Assembly (NCBI RefSeq): GCF_001417735.1
Contig: NZ_BBUZ01000026.1
Coordinates: 124,001 to 188,000 of the forward strand
Source of the DNA: Streptomyces sp. NBRC 110028
GTDB lineage: Bacteria > Actinomycetota > Actinomycetes > Streptomycetales > Streptomycetaceae
Direction of reading: 5' to 3'
Length of the DNA: 64,000 nucleotides
Part shown: one piece after another, positions 1-8,159 of the stretch
How the letters are laid out: the number at the start of each line of letters is the position of its first letter
Position numbering within the stretch: position 1 is the stretch's first letter
Program-made: the position numbers and the translations under genes
The notes under the pieces: generated by a model
Told to the model about the DNA's origin: nothing
Databases searched by the model: none
Seen by the model: only the letters and a program-made list of their open reading frames with translations

Positions 1-769
1 GCGACACCGAGGCGAACACCGCGCCCGCGGAGAAGGCCGCCAGGTAGGGGTTGGCATGGGTGAGATGGCAGGTGGCGTAGAGGATCACTCCGGTCGCCAG
101 CGGCAGCAGCGGCTGGAGCTTCGGCTCCGCGCCCAGCAGCCGGAACCGCACGAGCCCGTTCACGACCAGCGGCAGCACGACACCGAGCGCCAGACCACCG
201 ACCAGCTCAAGGGCGATCTTCGACAGCGACGCTTCCGCCGCATCCGAGGTCGGCCCGGCCGTCGCGATCAGCACCAGTACGACCGGCAGCGCCAGCCCGT
301 CGTTGATCCCGCTCTCCACATTCAGCAACTGCCGCAACCGCGCCGGGACCTCCTTACGGCCCACGATCGCCGACGCGAACACCGGGTCCGTCGGTGCCAG
401 CACGGCCCCGACCAGGAAGGACGTCGTCCAGTCCAGCCCGGCCAAGAAGTGGGTGATCAGCGCCATCCCCACGAACGCCAGCGGCATCCCGAGCCCGAGG
501 GCACGCGCCGGATTCCGCCAGGCGCCGCGCAACGCGGGGAACGACACATGCATGCCGTCGGTGAACAGCACCGCGAACAGCGCCAGATCGGCCGTGACCG
601 AGACGATCGGGCTGTCCGCCGTGATGTGGATCAGGCCGAAGGCACCGTCACCGACGAGCGCGCCCGCGACGAGGAAGAGCAGCGAGGTGGAGAGTACGGA
701 GCGGGCCGCCAAGCCCGAGACCAGTACCGCGATGAGGAGTGCGACGCCGAAAACAGCGATGAGCACCAT
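1..769 (-). CDS. Cation/proton antiporter, CPA1 type (3' end outside window)
   Basis: Integral membrane antiporter that probably exchanges Na+ or K+ for H+. The reading frame is open from an ATG at 769-767 to the window edge (about 256 residues seen) and starts MVLIAVFGVALLIAV. It is a run of hydrophobic helices. The diagnostic stretch is APTDPVFASAIV followed by LLNVESGINDG; the ES..ND motif is the ion-binding helix of CPA1 (NhaP/NHE-like) transporters. A KefB-like CPA2 exchanger is less likely because of this motif. The C-terminal half, which would show any TrkA/RCK domain, is missing. Large plus-strand frames over the same bases are shadows with Arg/Gln/His-rich translations. Confidence 0.85.
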   Translation of the reverse strand, partial: MVLIAVFGVALLIAVLVSGLAARSVLSTSLLFLVAGALVGDGAFGLIHITADSPIVSVTADLALFAVLFTDGMHVSFPALRGAWRNPARALGLGMPLAFVGMALITHFLAGLDWTTSFLVGAVLAPTDPVFASAIVGRKEVPARLRQLLNVESGINDGLALPVVLVLIATAGPTSDAAEASLSKIALELVGGLALGVVLPLVVNGLVRFRLLGAEPKLQPLLPLATGVILYATCHLTHANPYLAAFSAGAVFASVS

Positions 770-886
770 GGGTTGTTCCGCCCCCGATCGGCAAAGAGAG
801 TGATCCCCTGTCCGCCGACCAGACTTCCCGGCACTCCGCCAGGCACCTTACAGGATCCTGACGCGTTCACTATGGAATCTTGATCC

Positions 887-1021
887 CTACGGGTCGTATC
901 GGCACTTGGCACGTGGTCGCTGCCGGCCGGCGGAGAGCTGGTCGTACAGGTTGAGAGTGACGCGGCCGCGGCGGGCCTGGGGCGGGATGTCGAAGTCTTC
1001 CCACAGGGACAGGGCGGACAT
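887..1021 (-). CDS. Small hypothetical ORF, possibly a gene remnant
   Basis: A 44-residue frame starts at ATG 1021-1019 (MSALSLWEDFDIPPQARRG) and ends with TAG at 889-887. The composition is normal for a protein (WEDF, LNLYDQL) and it lies in an otherwise gene-free gap between the antiporter and the flavin reductase. The frame stays open upstream to about 1077 with a possible GTG start. I do not recognise it. It could be a small protein or the tail of a decayed gene. Bases 770-886 hold nothing I can identify. Confidence 0.25.
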   Translation of the reverse strand: MSALSLWEDFDIPPQARRGRVTLNLYDQLSAGRQRPRAKCRYDP

Positions 1022-1147
1022 GGTGGTGCTCAGCTCCGGGTGCTCGTGCCTTCCGGCACCGGGCACCTTCCGTGGAACTCAGGGGGCTGGGTGAGACCGC
1101 GGAACGCCGTTGGGATGCGCCGCCGCGGCCAGCGGATACTGGGGCGT

Positions 1148-1780
1148 ATGCGTATCGACTTTGATCCTGAGAACGTCGGCCGGAACCCTTTCTACAAGCT
1201 GCTGACCTCGGTCGTCGTACCTCGGCCGATCGCTTGGGTGTCCACCATCAACCCGGACACGCTGGCACCGAACCTCGCCCCGCATTCCTTCTTCACCGTC
1301 GCCTGCGTGTCACCGCCCGTCGTGCAGTTCACCTCCGTCGGGCGGAAGGACTCGCTGCGCAATGTGGAGGAGACCGGGGAGTTCGTGGTGAACCTCGCGC
1401 CGGAGCGGATGTTCGAGACGATCAATGGGACGGCTACGGACTTTCCGCGGGGGGTGAGCGAGTTCGAGGCCGTGGGGGTGGCGCGCGAGGACAGTGTGCG
1501 GGTGAGGCCGCCGCGGGTGGCGGAGTCGCCGGTGGCGTTGGAGTGCGAGCTGCACAGCACGGTGCTGTTGGGGGACTCGACCGTGGTGTTCGGGCGGGTG
1601 GTGCATGCCGCGGTCGATGCCGGGGTGATGGTCGACGGGCATCCGGAGGTGGGCAGGCTGCGGCCACTGGCGCGGCTGGGGAAGAACGAGTGGGGGACGG
1701 TCGGCGAGGTGCTGGAGATCGAGCGGGTCCGGTATGCGGACTGGGCGGCGGAGAAGGGGGCGGGGGAGGGCGCGTCGTGA
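1148..1780 (+). CDS. Flavin reductase family protein (FMN-binding split barrel)
   Basis: Predicted cytosolic flavin reductase or FMN-binding oxidoreductase, 210 residues starting MRIDFDPENVGRNPFYKLL. The family signature is the N-terminal stretch VVVPRPIAWVSTIN followed by N.APHSFF, then SPPVVQF and NVEETGEFVVNLAP, all typical of the split-barrel FMN-binding fold. I chose ATG 1148 because family homology begins immediately after it; upstream in-frame codons are low-complexity. The gene overlaps the next one by four bases (GTGA, 1777-1780), so the two are probably translationally coupled. The physiological substrate cannot be told from the sequence. Confidence 0.85.
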   Translation: MRIDFDPENVGRNPFYKLLTSVVVPRPIAWVSTINPDTLAPNLAPHSFFTVACVSPPVVQFTSVGRKDSLRNVEETGEFVVNLAPERMFETINGTATDFPRGVSEFEAVGVAREDSVRVRPPRVAESPVALECELHSTVLLGDSTVVFGRVVHAAVDAGVMVDGHPEVGRLRPLARLGKNEWGTVGEVLEIERVRYADWAAEKGAGEGAS

Positions 1781-2424
1781 TCGAGGTGGTGGCGTTCGAC
1801 GTCGGCTCCACCCTGGTGCGGGAGGACCGCTACTGGGCCTCGTGGGCCGACTGGCTCGGGGTGCCCTGGCATACGCTGTCCGCCCTGGTGGGGGCCGTGG
1901 TCGCGCAGGGGCGGGAGGACGGGGACGCGATTCGGCTGGCCCGGCCGGGGGTGGATGTCGCCGCGGAGCGGCGGGCGTGGGACGCGGCGGGGCGGGGGGA
2001 GTGGCTGGAGGAGCGCGATCTGTATCCGGACGCGCGGCCCGCGCTCGGGGCGCTGCGTGCGCTGGGGGTACGGGTCGTGGTGGCCGGGAACCAGCCAGTG
2101 CGTACGGGGGAGCAGTTGCGCGGGCTGGAACTGCCGGTGGACGCCGTCGCGACGTCCGGGGAGTGGGGGGTGGCCAAGCCCGATCCGGGGTTCTTCGAGC
2201 GGGTCGTCGAGCTGGGCGGGGCCCCGCCGGACCGGACGGTGTACGTGGGCGACCATCCGGCCCTCGACATCCGGGCGGCGCGGGCCGCCGGGCTGCGGGC
2301 CGCGCATGTCCGCCGGGGGCCCTGGGGCCATCTGTGGGCTGCCGGTGATGATGCGGCGCGGGCGGACTGGCGGGTTTCGGGGCTGGAGGAGCTGGTCGAG
2401 GTCATCCGCGACGGAAGGGGATGA
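1777..2424 (+). CDS. HAD-superfamily hydrolase
   Basis: Predicted phosphatase or dehalogenase-like hydrolase, 215 residues, GTG start overlapping the flavin reductase stop, with GGGAGGG just upstream. Motif I is FDVGSTL near residue 7: the nucleophile Asp is present, but the second Asp of DxDxT is Gly, as in some dehalogenase-like members, so simple phosphatase chemistry is not assured. Motif III is AKPDPGFF (Lys) and motif IV is YVGDHPALDI. Length and cap layout fit a subfamily I HAD. Its coupling to a flavin reductase suggests a shared small-molecule pathway, which is inference. Confidence 0.85.
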   Translation: MIEVVAFDVGSTLVREDRYWASWADWLGVPWHTLSALVGAVVAQGREDGDAIRLARPGVDVAAERRAWDAAGRGEWLEERDLYPDARPALGALRALGVRVVVAGNQPVRTGEQLRGLELPVDAVATSGEWGVAKPDPGFFERVVELGGAPPDRTVYVGDHPALDIRAARAAGLRAAHVRRGPWGHLWAAGDDAARADWRVSGLEELVEVIRDGRG

Positions 2425-2453
2425 GGCGCGGCTCAGGGGGGAGGTCGTACGGA

Positions 2454-2481
2454 GTGTGATGTATTCACACCCCGTGTGATG
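2454..2481. repeat. Overlapping short dyads (GTGTG/CACAC)
   Basis: GTGTGATGTATTCACAC (2454-2470) overlaps CACACCCCGTGTG (2466-2478), and the octamer GTGTGATG occurs at 2454-2461 and 2474-2481. These alternative hairpins or operator half-sites lie just after the HAD gene and at the end of the recombinase remnant. They could be a weak terminator, an operator or part of an old element end. There is no direct evidence for any of these. Confidence 0.35.
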
Positions 2482-2968
2482 AGAGTGCTTGCATATATCT
2501 ATCGCACACCCTCCCGTAGCGCGCCGGGTGGCGGTTGACTCTTCGCATACCGCTCAGGGGGCGCCAGACCTGAGCGAAGGGGCCGCCGGACCTCCTCCCT
2601 CCTCGGCCGGCGGCCCATCTCTCCGTCTTTCCAGTGCCCTCCCTCGCCGACCACGAACGGCGCAGCCACCTGGTTTGCAGCGAATCGGCAATCTCCTGCT
2701 CCATGGTCAGGGCAACGTGCGAGTAGAGACCATCCACGCCGGCGACCTTGCGGCCCATGCGGGTCTCCACGGCGATGCGACTGTGTCGATCTTCATCCAG
2801 CCACTCCTTGCCGCCGTGACGAAGCAGGTACAGCCGCTTCCCGGCGTACGCGGTCGCGGGGAACCGGCCCCTGACCCGCGGCCAAACTGTCCGACAAGGC
2901 ACTGGCCGCAGTGCGCGCCCCGGTCGCTCACCAGCCCGGATGAGATTTTCGGCAAGGGCAGGATGCAT
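2465..2968 (-). pseudogene. Decayed tyrosine recombinase (integrase) C-terminal remnant
   Basis: Read on the minus strand, the middle of this frame carries KRLYLLRHGGKEWLDEDRHS, then ARMG-like TRMGRKVAGVDGLYSHV and a tail near SLQTRW. That matches the catalytic C-terminus of Streptomyces phage-type tyrosine recombinases: R-H (box II), the GH position (here GR, so that His is lost) and the Tyr nucleophile in GLYSH. The N-terminal SAM-like and upstream catalytic regions are absent, and the sequence before and after the match is not recombinase-like. I call it a pseudogene. It suggests past integration of a mobile element here. The rest of 2425-3242 holds no other gene I can support. Confidence 0.65.
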
Positions 2969-3242
2969 GAGGCCGACTGGGACGACAGCGGTGCCCCGGA
3001 TGAGCTGACCGGCACGCGAAGAGCTGTGCCGCCAGCGGTGCCCCGGTGCGGGGATCCCCCGGCGGGCAGACGCAGAAACGCGGCCAGCGCCCGCTGGGGT
3101 GCGGTGACCGCTGGAGCGCCTCCGGCGACCGCCAGGGCATGCGGGTCACCCTCTGGCACTCGTGCCTGTACGGGGCGGTGTAGCCGGTGGTCGGGTGCAC
3201 GGTCGCCTCAGGTTGTCGGTGCCGTCGGCTAGCGTGCGAGGT

Positions 3243-4826
3243 ATGCGCTACTTCAATACGGCCGGGCCGTGCGTCCCCACGCGTCACTACATGGTGCCGG
3301 CCCAGGAGCGGCTGCCCAGGGCCCGCGGGTACATCGAGCAGGGCCAGTACTTCGTGGTGCACGCGCCACGGCAGACCGGGAAGACGACGGTGCTGGCGGC
3401 GATGGCCCGGGAACTGACGGCCTCGGGCCGGTACGCGGCGCTGCACTTCTCGTGCGAGAGCGCGGAGGTGGCCGGGGAGGACTACGGCCAGGCGGAGCTG
3501 TTGGTGCTGGAGGCGATTCGGCGGTCCGCGGAGTCCGCTGGGCTTCCTGATGGGCTCGCGCCCTGCGCCTCCCGGCCCGACGCGGTGCCCGGGTCCCGGC
3601 TCACGCGGGGGCTGACTGAGTGGGTGCGGAGCTGTCCGCGTCCGCTGGTGCTGTTCTTCGACGAGATCGACGCGTTGCGGGGGGAGAGCCTGCGCAGTGT
3701 GCTGCGCCAGTTGCGCGATGGCTTCACTGTCAGCCGTGGCGGCTTCCCGCATGCGGTGGTGCTGTGCGGGCTGCGGGATGTGCGTGACTACAAGGCGGCC
3801 TCGGGCGGGGATCCGGGGCGCCTTGGTACGTCGAGTCCGTTCAACATCAAGGTGGCGTCGCTGCGGTTGGGCGACTTCACCGAGGCCGAGGTCGCCGAGT
3901 TGTACGGGCAGCACACCAGGGAGACGGGCCAGGATTTCACGGTGGATGCGCTGGAGCGTGCCTTCAGCTTTACCCAGGGGCAGCCGTGGCTGGTCAACGC
4001 GCTGGCCCGGGAGGTCGTCGAGGAGATGGGGGTGCCGTCGGACACGCCGATCACGGCCGAGCACATGGAGGAGGCGAAGGAGCGGCTGATCCTGGCGCGT
4101 GCGACGCATCTGGACTCGCTGGCCGCCAGGTTGGGCGAGGACCGGGTGCGGCGGGTGATCCAGCCGGTGATCGCGGGCGAGCTGCTCCTGCCGACGGACA
4201 CGTACGACGACGATCTGGCGTACGTGCGCGACCTGGGGCTGGTCGCTCCGGACGCGCCGGTGCGGGTGGCCAATCCGATCTACCAGGAGGTCATTGTCCG
4301 GGTCCTGGGAAACAACACGGAGGGCCAGGTCGTCGCCGCCCCGAGCAGCTTCCGGCTGCCTGATGGCAGGATCGACATGGACAAGCTGCTGTGCTCCTTC
4401 GCCGAGTTCTGGCGGGAGAACGGCGAGATCCTGGCCACCGCCTCGACCTACCCGGAGGCCGCAGCACAGCTGGTGATGATGGCCTACCTGCACCGGATCG
4501 TGAACGGGGCGGGTTTCATCGACCGGGAGTACGGGGTCGGCCGGCGGCGCGTGGACCTGCTGATTCGCCAGCCGTACACCGCTGCCGACGGTTCGCGGGC
4601 GGTGCAGCGCGAGGCGCTGGAGCTGAAGGTGTGGCGCCAGGGCCGCACCGACCCCCTCGCCGAGGGGCTGGCACAGTTGGACGACTACCTGGACCGCATG
4701 GAGCTGTCCACGGGCACCCTCGTCGTCTTCGACACCCGCCCGCAGGCAGCCCCGGTCCACGAGCGCACCGCTTTCTCGCAGCAGACCACGCCCTCCGGGC
4801 GCACCGTCACCCTGCTGCGCGCCTGA
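3243..4826 (+). CDS. AAA-type ATPase with C-terminal PD-(D/E)XK nuclease-like domain
   Basis: Protein of 527 residues from ATG 3243 (MRYFNTAGPCVPTRHYMVP). Walker A is APRQTGKTT at residues 41-49 and Walker B is VLFFDEID at about 136-143, giving an AAA/STAND-like nucleotide-binding module. The middle part is a helical winged-helix-like region. Near residues 438-466 it has RRVDLLIR followed by EALELKVWR, which fits the D...ExK core of a PD-(D/E)XK nuclease-like fold. Similar proteins are found scattered in actinobacteria and cyanobacteria, usually without known function; a defence or mobile-element role is conceivable but unproven. It sits between a recombinase remnant and a transposase remnant and has no operon partner. 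Confidence 0.75.
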   Translation: MRYFNTAGPCVPTRHYMVPAQERLPRARGYIEQGQYFVVHAPRQTGKTTVLAAMARELTASGRYAALHFSCESAEVAGEDYGQAELLVLEAIRRSAESAGLPDGLAPCASRPDAVPGSRLTRGLTEWVRSCPRPLVLFFDEIDALRGESLRSVLRQLRDGFTVSRGGFPHAVVLCGLRDVRDYKAASGGDPGRLGTSSPFNIKVASLRLGDFTEAEVAELYGQHTRETGQDFTVDALERAFSFTQGQPWLVNALAREVVEEMGVPSDTPITAEHMEEAKERLILARATHLDSLAARLGEDRVRRVIQPVIAGELLLPTDTYDDDLAYVRDLGLVAPDAPVRVANPIYQEVIVRVLGNNTEGQVVAAPSSFRLPDGRIDMDKLLCSFAEFWRENGEILATASTYPEAAAQLVMMAYLHRIVNGAGFIDREYGVGRRRVDLLIRQPYTAADGSRAVQREALELKVWRQGRTDPLAEGLAQLDDYLDRMELSTGTLVVFDTRPQAAPVHERTAFSQQTTPSGRTVTLLRA

Positions 4827-4839
4827 CGGCCGGGAGACC

Positions 4840-5095
4840 TCAGCCAGGAGCGCCCCCGGATCGGTGGCGGGTCAAGTGCTGGTCGATCAGGGTGATGCCG
4901 GCGTCGCCTTTGTGGGATCCGGCCGGGGCCAGGTGCATGGCAGTGATCACGAACGGGACTTCGGTGCCGCCGAGGCCGCGGGCGTTGACGGCGAGGTGGA
5001 GGTCGTAGCCGCAGAAGACGTTGCCGGGTGAGGCGTTGGTGCCGGAGCGGTAGCCCTCGCGAGCGTCGGGGTCGATCGTGTGCTGAAGGCGGCTG
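4840..5095 (-). pseudogene. Transposase fragment (DDE type, decayed)
   Basis: The minus strand reads DPDAREGYRSGTNASPGNVF, then CGYDLHLAV, VPFVITAMHLAPAGSHKGDAG and a short tail to a stop at 4840. This resembles the central part of a Streptomyces IS transposase family (DAREGYRSG...VFCGWDLHLA...LRPAGSHK). No start, no complete catalytic triad and no terminal inverted repeats are visible. Adjacent 5138-5343 on the plus strand reads LLAAHALDGYLRGTADEG and ATFVEFERRYKEAYGEVL, which look protein-like but match nothing I recognise; probably another fragment. Confidence 0.5.
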
Positions 5096-5332
5096 TCATG
5101 CCCGGCGGTTGGCCAGCCGGGCACGTTCGGTGGGCGCTTGCGGCGCGGCGGGGTGGTGGCCTTGCTCGCGGCCCACGCCCTCGACGGGTATCTGCGCGGA
5201 ACGGCGGACGAGGGCGCCACCTTCGTGGAGTTCGAGAGGCGGTACAAGGAGGCGTACGGCGAAGTCCTCCACAGCGACGGCCCCCACCCCCCCCGCTGCC
5301 GGACTTCCCCGCCGTGTCCGCCCGGACGGGCG

Positions 5333-6679
5333 TCAGTCGGTGACGAGGTCCTCCGGCGCGGACCTGGCGAGTCCGGCGAGCGTACCGAGCGCCTGGGAGA
5401 GGACGTCTCGCTGGGGCGAGGCGAGTCCCACGCGGATGGCGTTGGGGGCGTGGCTGCCGCCGACGGTGAACGCGGCGGCGGGCACCACCCCGATGCCGTG
5501 CCGCGCGGCGGCGGCGACGAACGTGTCCGCGCGCCACGGGCGCGGCAGCTGCCACCAGCAGTGGTAGGAGCGTGGATCGCTCTGCACGGCGAAACCGGCG
5601 AGGTGCCGGGCCGCGATCTCCTGCCGTACTGCCGCTTCCCTCTGCTTGGCGTCCACCAGCTTCTTCACCGTGCCGTCCTGCTGCCAGCGGTGGGCGGCCT
5701 CCAGGGCGAAGCGCATGGGGGTCCAGCCGCCCGATCGAAGGGCGGCGGCGATCTCGCTCGCCAGGGTGTCGGGCGCCACCACGAAGCCGAGAGTCAGACC
5801 GGGGGCGATGCGCTTGGACAGGCTGTCGATCAGTACAGTCCGCTCGGGGGCGTAGGCGGCGAGCGGTGCCAGTTCGTCGTGCAGGAACGCCCAAATGGCG
5901 TCCTCGACCACCGGGATCCGGAGCCGCAGCAGTACGTCGGCCAGCCGCTCGACTCGCTGCGTGGACATGGTGAGCGAGAGCGGGTTGTGCAGCCTCGGCT
6001 GCACGTAGACCGCGTGCAGCGGGGCGGCGGCGTGAGCCTCCTCCACAGCCTCCGGGGCCAGTCCGGCACCGTCCATGGCCAGCGGGACGAGGGTGATGCT
6101 GAGCCGGGCGGCGACGGCCTTGATCACGGGGTACGTCAGCTCCTCGACGCCGAGGCGCCCACCCGGTGGCACCAGGGCGGTGATGACGGCGGAGATGGCC
6201 TGCCGCCCATTGCCCGCGAACTGGATCCGCGCGGGGTCGGCACGCCAGCCGCCGCGGGCGAGGATGCTGGCGGCGGACTCCTGCACGGCCGGGAGGTCGG
6301 ACGCACCGACCGGTCGCAGGGAGTATCCGAGGGCGTCGGGTCGCAGCAGCCCGCTGAGCCCTTCGGCGAGGAGTGTGCTCTGCTCGGGTACGACCGGGTA
6401 GTTGAGTTCGAGGTCGATCCGGGTGCCGGCGGGTTCAGTGAGCGCGGGAGCGGAAACAACGGACCTCGCGGACACCGCGCGGACGAAGGTGCCACGTCCC
6501 ACCTCACCCACCGTCAACCCGCGGCGGGCCAGTTCCTGGTAGACGCGCGTGGCCGTGGAGTTGGCGATGCCGTGCTGCCGCGCGAACTCGCGCTGCGGGG
6601 GAAGTCGGTCGCCGGGCCGGAGGGCGCCGGCATTGATCTCCTCGGCCACCGCGTCAGCGACGCTCTGATAGTCCTTCAC
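5333..6679 (-). CDS. MocR-type transcriptional regulator (GntR HTH plus aminotransferase-like domain)
   Basis: Protein of 448 residues from GTG 6679, preceded by a clear GAGGGGAGC ribosome site. Residues 1-75 are a GntR-type winged helix (GDRLPPQREFARQHGIANST...RVYQELARRGL). The rest is a fold-type I PLP aminotransferase domain with the PLP lysine in LIDSLSKRIAPGLTLGF and the cofactor-stabilising Asp in VVEDAIW. MocR proteins are usually regulators that sense PLP or an amino acid and activate a divergent gene. Here the divergent genes are a DinB-like protein and a LysE exporter, so control of amino-acid export is the natural inference. Repeats in the shared intergenic region support this. Confidence 0.88.
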   Translation of the reverse strand: MKDYQSVADAVAEEINAGALRPGDRLPPQREFARQHGIANSTATRVYQELARRGLTVGEVGRGTFVRAVSARSVVSAPALTEPAGTRIDLELNYPVVPEQSTLLAEGLSGLLRPDALGYSLRPVGASDLPAVQESAASILARGGWRADPARIQFAGNGRQAISAVITALVPPGGRLGVEELTYPVIKAVAARLSITLVPLAMDGAGLAPEAVEEAHAAAPLHAVYVQPRLHNPLSLTMSTQRVERLADVLLRLRIPVVEDAIWAFLHDELAPLAAYAPERTVLIDSLSKRIAPGLTLGFVVAPDTLASEIAAALRSGGWTPMRFALEAAHRWQQDGTVKKLVDAKQREAAVRQEIAARHLAGFAVQSDPRSYHCWWQLPRPWRADTFVAAAARHGIGVVPAAAFTVGGSHAPNAIRVGLASPQRDVLSQALGTLAGLARSAPEDLVTD

Positions 6680-6726
6680 GGCGCGCTCCCCTCGTCCGCC
6701 CGGGCGGCCTCCATCCAACCATAGAA

Positions 6727-6765
6727 TTGCACCGAGTGCAATGCATGGGTTGCATCGAGCATTGC
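6727..6765. promoter_or_regulatory. Candidate MocR operator: two related repeats
   Basis: In the divergent intergenic region, TTGCACCGAGTGCAA (6727-6741) is a perfect dyad with 6-base arms around CGA. TTGCATCGAGCATTGC (6750-6765) repeats the TTGCAnCGAG core 23 bases later, about two helix turns. Known MocR regulators such as PdxR, GabR and TauR bind paired direct repeats next to their own gene. Assigning these repeats to this regulator is inference. Confidence 0.55.
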
Positions 6766-6823
6766 TCTGCCCATACGCTCCGGGCATTGCTCCGGAGGCC
6801 AGGAAGGGAGGGTACTGGGCTCA

Positions 6824-7447
6824 GTGAACACGACCACGCGATTCCGGTCACCGCTCGGCCGGACTCCCCTACCCTCGCCCGACTGTCGACGCTGCGGCTT
6901 CACATCCGACCTGATCAGGCAGGATGCGATCGCCGACGCGCTCCGGGAGTACACAGCAGGCTGGCAGCAGCTCCTGCGGGACCCGGGACTCGGAAGTCGG
7001 CGGGCAGGCTCGCCCGCCTGGTCGCCCCTGGAATCGGGCTGCCACGTCCGGGATATGTGTCTGCTGTTCCACGCCCGACTCGATGCAATCCTAGGACAAT
7101 CATCGATTGCACCGAGATTTCGGGCTGGGGCGGAGACCGGGGCATCCACAGATCGCCCGGACACCGTCCGGCGCTACCGGGACGAGGAGCCGCAGCAAGT
7201 GGCGGAGGAGCTGGGGCGTGCTGCCGAGGCCCTGGCCCTCCGCCTGGCCACGCTCACCGCCGATGACTGGGACCGCGACGATCCGCGCCTGGCCGACCCG
7301 CGGCTCACCGTCGATCTCTTCACCCGCCACCTCCTCCACGACATCGCCCACGACCTCGCCGAGGCCATGCGCGACGACCGCGCCGTCGGAGCGCGTTCAG
7401 AGGATGGCGACACAACGCACCAGCGAATGAGGGGGTTTCATGGTTGA
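6824..7447 (+). CDS. DinB-like four-helix protein with N-terminal CxxC
   Basis: Predicted 207-residue soluble protein from GTG 6824, with AGGAAGGGAGG about 12 bases upstream. The N-terminus has CRRCGF (residues 21-26). His74 (SGCHVRDM) and the cluster H169, H172, H176 (RHLLHDIAH) match the metal-binding histidines of DinB/DUF664-like helical bundles. In actinobacteria this fold includes thiol-dependent transferases, but the activity here is unknown. The 3' end overlaps the LysE gene by eight bases, so the two are coupled and probably share control by the divergent MocR regulator. Confidence 0.7.
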   Translation: MNTTTRFRSPLGRTPLPSPDCRRCGFTSDLIRQDAIADALREYTAGWQQLLRDPGLGSRRAGSPAWSPLESGCHVRDMCLLFHARLDAILGQSSIAPRFRAGAETGASTDRPDTVRRYRDEEPQQVAEELGRAAEALALRLATLTADDWDRDDPRLADPRLTVDLFTRHLLHDIAHDLAEAMRDDRAVGARSEDGDTTHQRMRGFHG

Positions 7448-8087
7448 ACTGAGCGGGATTCTCGGCGTGGTGGTGGTGGCTCTCGGCATGGTGCTCACCC
7501 CCGGCCCGAACATGATCTATCTCGTCTCCCGCAGCATCACGCAGGGCAGGCGCGCCGGCATCGTCTCCCTCGGCGGTGTGGCGCTCGGCTTCATGGTGTA
7601 CCTGGTCGCCGCGAACCTGGGCCTGTCGGTCGTCTTCATCGCCGTACCCGAGCTGTACTTCGCTGTGAAGCTCGCGGGCGCCGCGTACCTCGCCTACCTG
7701 GCCTGGAACGCCTTGAAGCCTGGCGGCGTCTCCGTCTTCGCCCCGCGGGACGTGCCACACGACTCACCGCGCAAGCTGTTCACGATGGGCCTGATGACGA
7801 ACCTGCTCAACCCGAAGATCGCCATCATGTACCTCTCGCTCATCCCCCAGTTCATCGACCTGGACAAGGGCCACGTCCTCCTCCAGGGCCTCATCCTCGG
7901 CTCGATCCAGATCGTGGTCAGCGTCGCGGTCAACCTCACCATCGTCCTGGCGGCCGGCGCGATCGCCGTCTTCCTCTCACGCCGCCCCTCCTGGCTCAAG
8001 GTGCAGCGCTACGCGATGGGCGCCGTCCTGGGCGCGCTCGCCGTCTCCCTGGCCATCGACACCTCAGGCCCGACCAAGGTGAGCTGA
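7440..8087 (+). CDS. LysE/RhtB family amino-acid exporter
   Basis: Inner-membrane exporter of 215 residues with about six hydrophobic helices. The LysE signature TPGPNMIYLVSRSI is at residues 20-33, and a second conserved stretch LMTNLLNPKIAIMYLSLIPQF lies in the middle. It starts at ATG 7440 inside the end of the DinB-like gene and is followed by a strong terminator. The substrate is unknown; RhtB-like members export homoserine, threonine or other small amino acids. The MocR regulator upstream fits an amino-acid-responsive export unit. Confidence 0.9.
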   Translation: MVELSGILGVVVVALGMVLTPGPNMIYLVSRSITQGRRAGIVSLGGVALGFMVYLVAANLGLSVVFIAVPELYFAVKLAGAAYLAYLAWNALKPGGVSVFAPRDVPHDSPRKLFTMGLMTNLLNPKIAIMYLSLIPQFIDLDKGHVLLQGLILGSIQIVVSVAVNLTIVLAAGAIAVFLSRRPSWLKVQRYAMGAVLGALAVSLAIDTSGPTKVS

Positions 8088-8099
8088 CGGCACAGCAGC

Positions 8100-8141
8100 A
8101 AGGCCGAAGGGCCGGCCGCGACGCGCCGGCCCTTCGGCCTT
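8100..8141 (+). terminator. Rho-independent-like terminator after the LysE gene
   Basis: A perfect 17-bp GC-rich stem (AAGGCCGAAGGGCCGGC at 8100-8116 pairing with 8125-8141) encloses an 8-base loop. The run of T after the stem is short and interrupted, as is common for Streptomyces terminators. Confidence 0.85.
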
Positions 8142-8159
8142 CTCCCTTTGGCCTCGGCA

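Noticed and set aside
2928..4760. Minus-strand open frame of 610 codons over the AAA-ATPase gene
   Set aside because: Antisense to a gene with clear Walker motifs; the translation is Arg/His/Pro-rich with no domain.
7107..7116. Third TTGCACCGAG copy inside the DinB-like gene as a full operator
   Set aside because: It lacks the second dyad arm and a partner repeat, and lies within coding sequence; noted only as a possible half-site.
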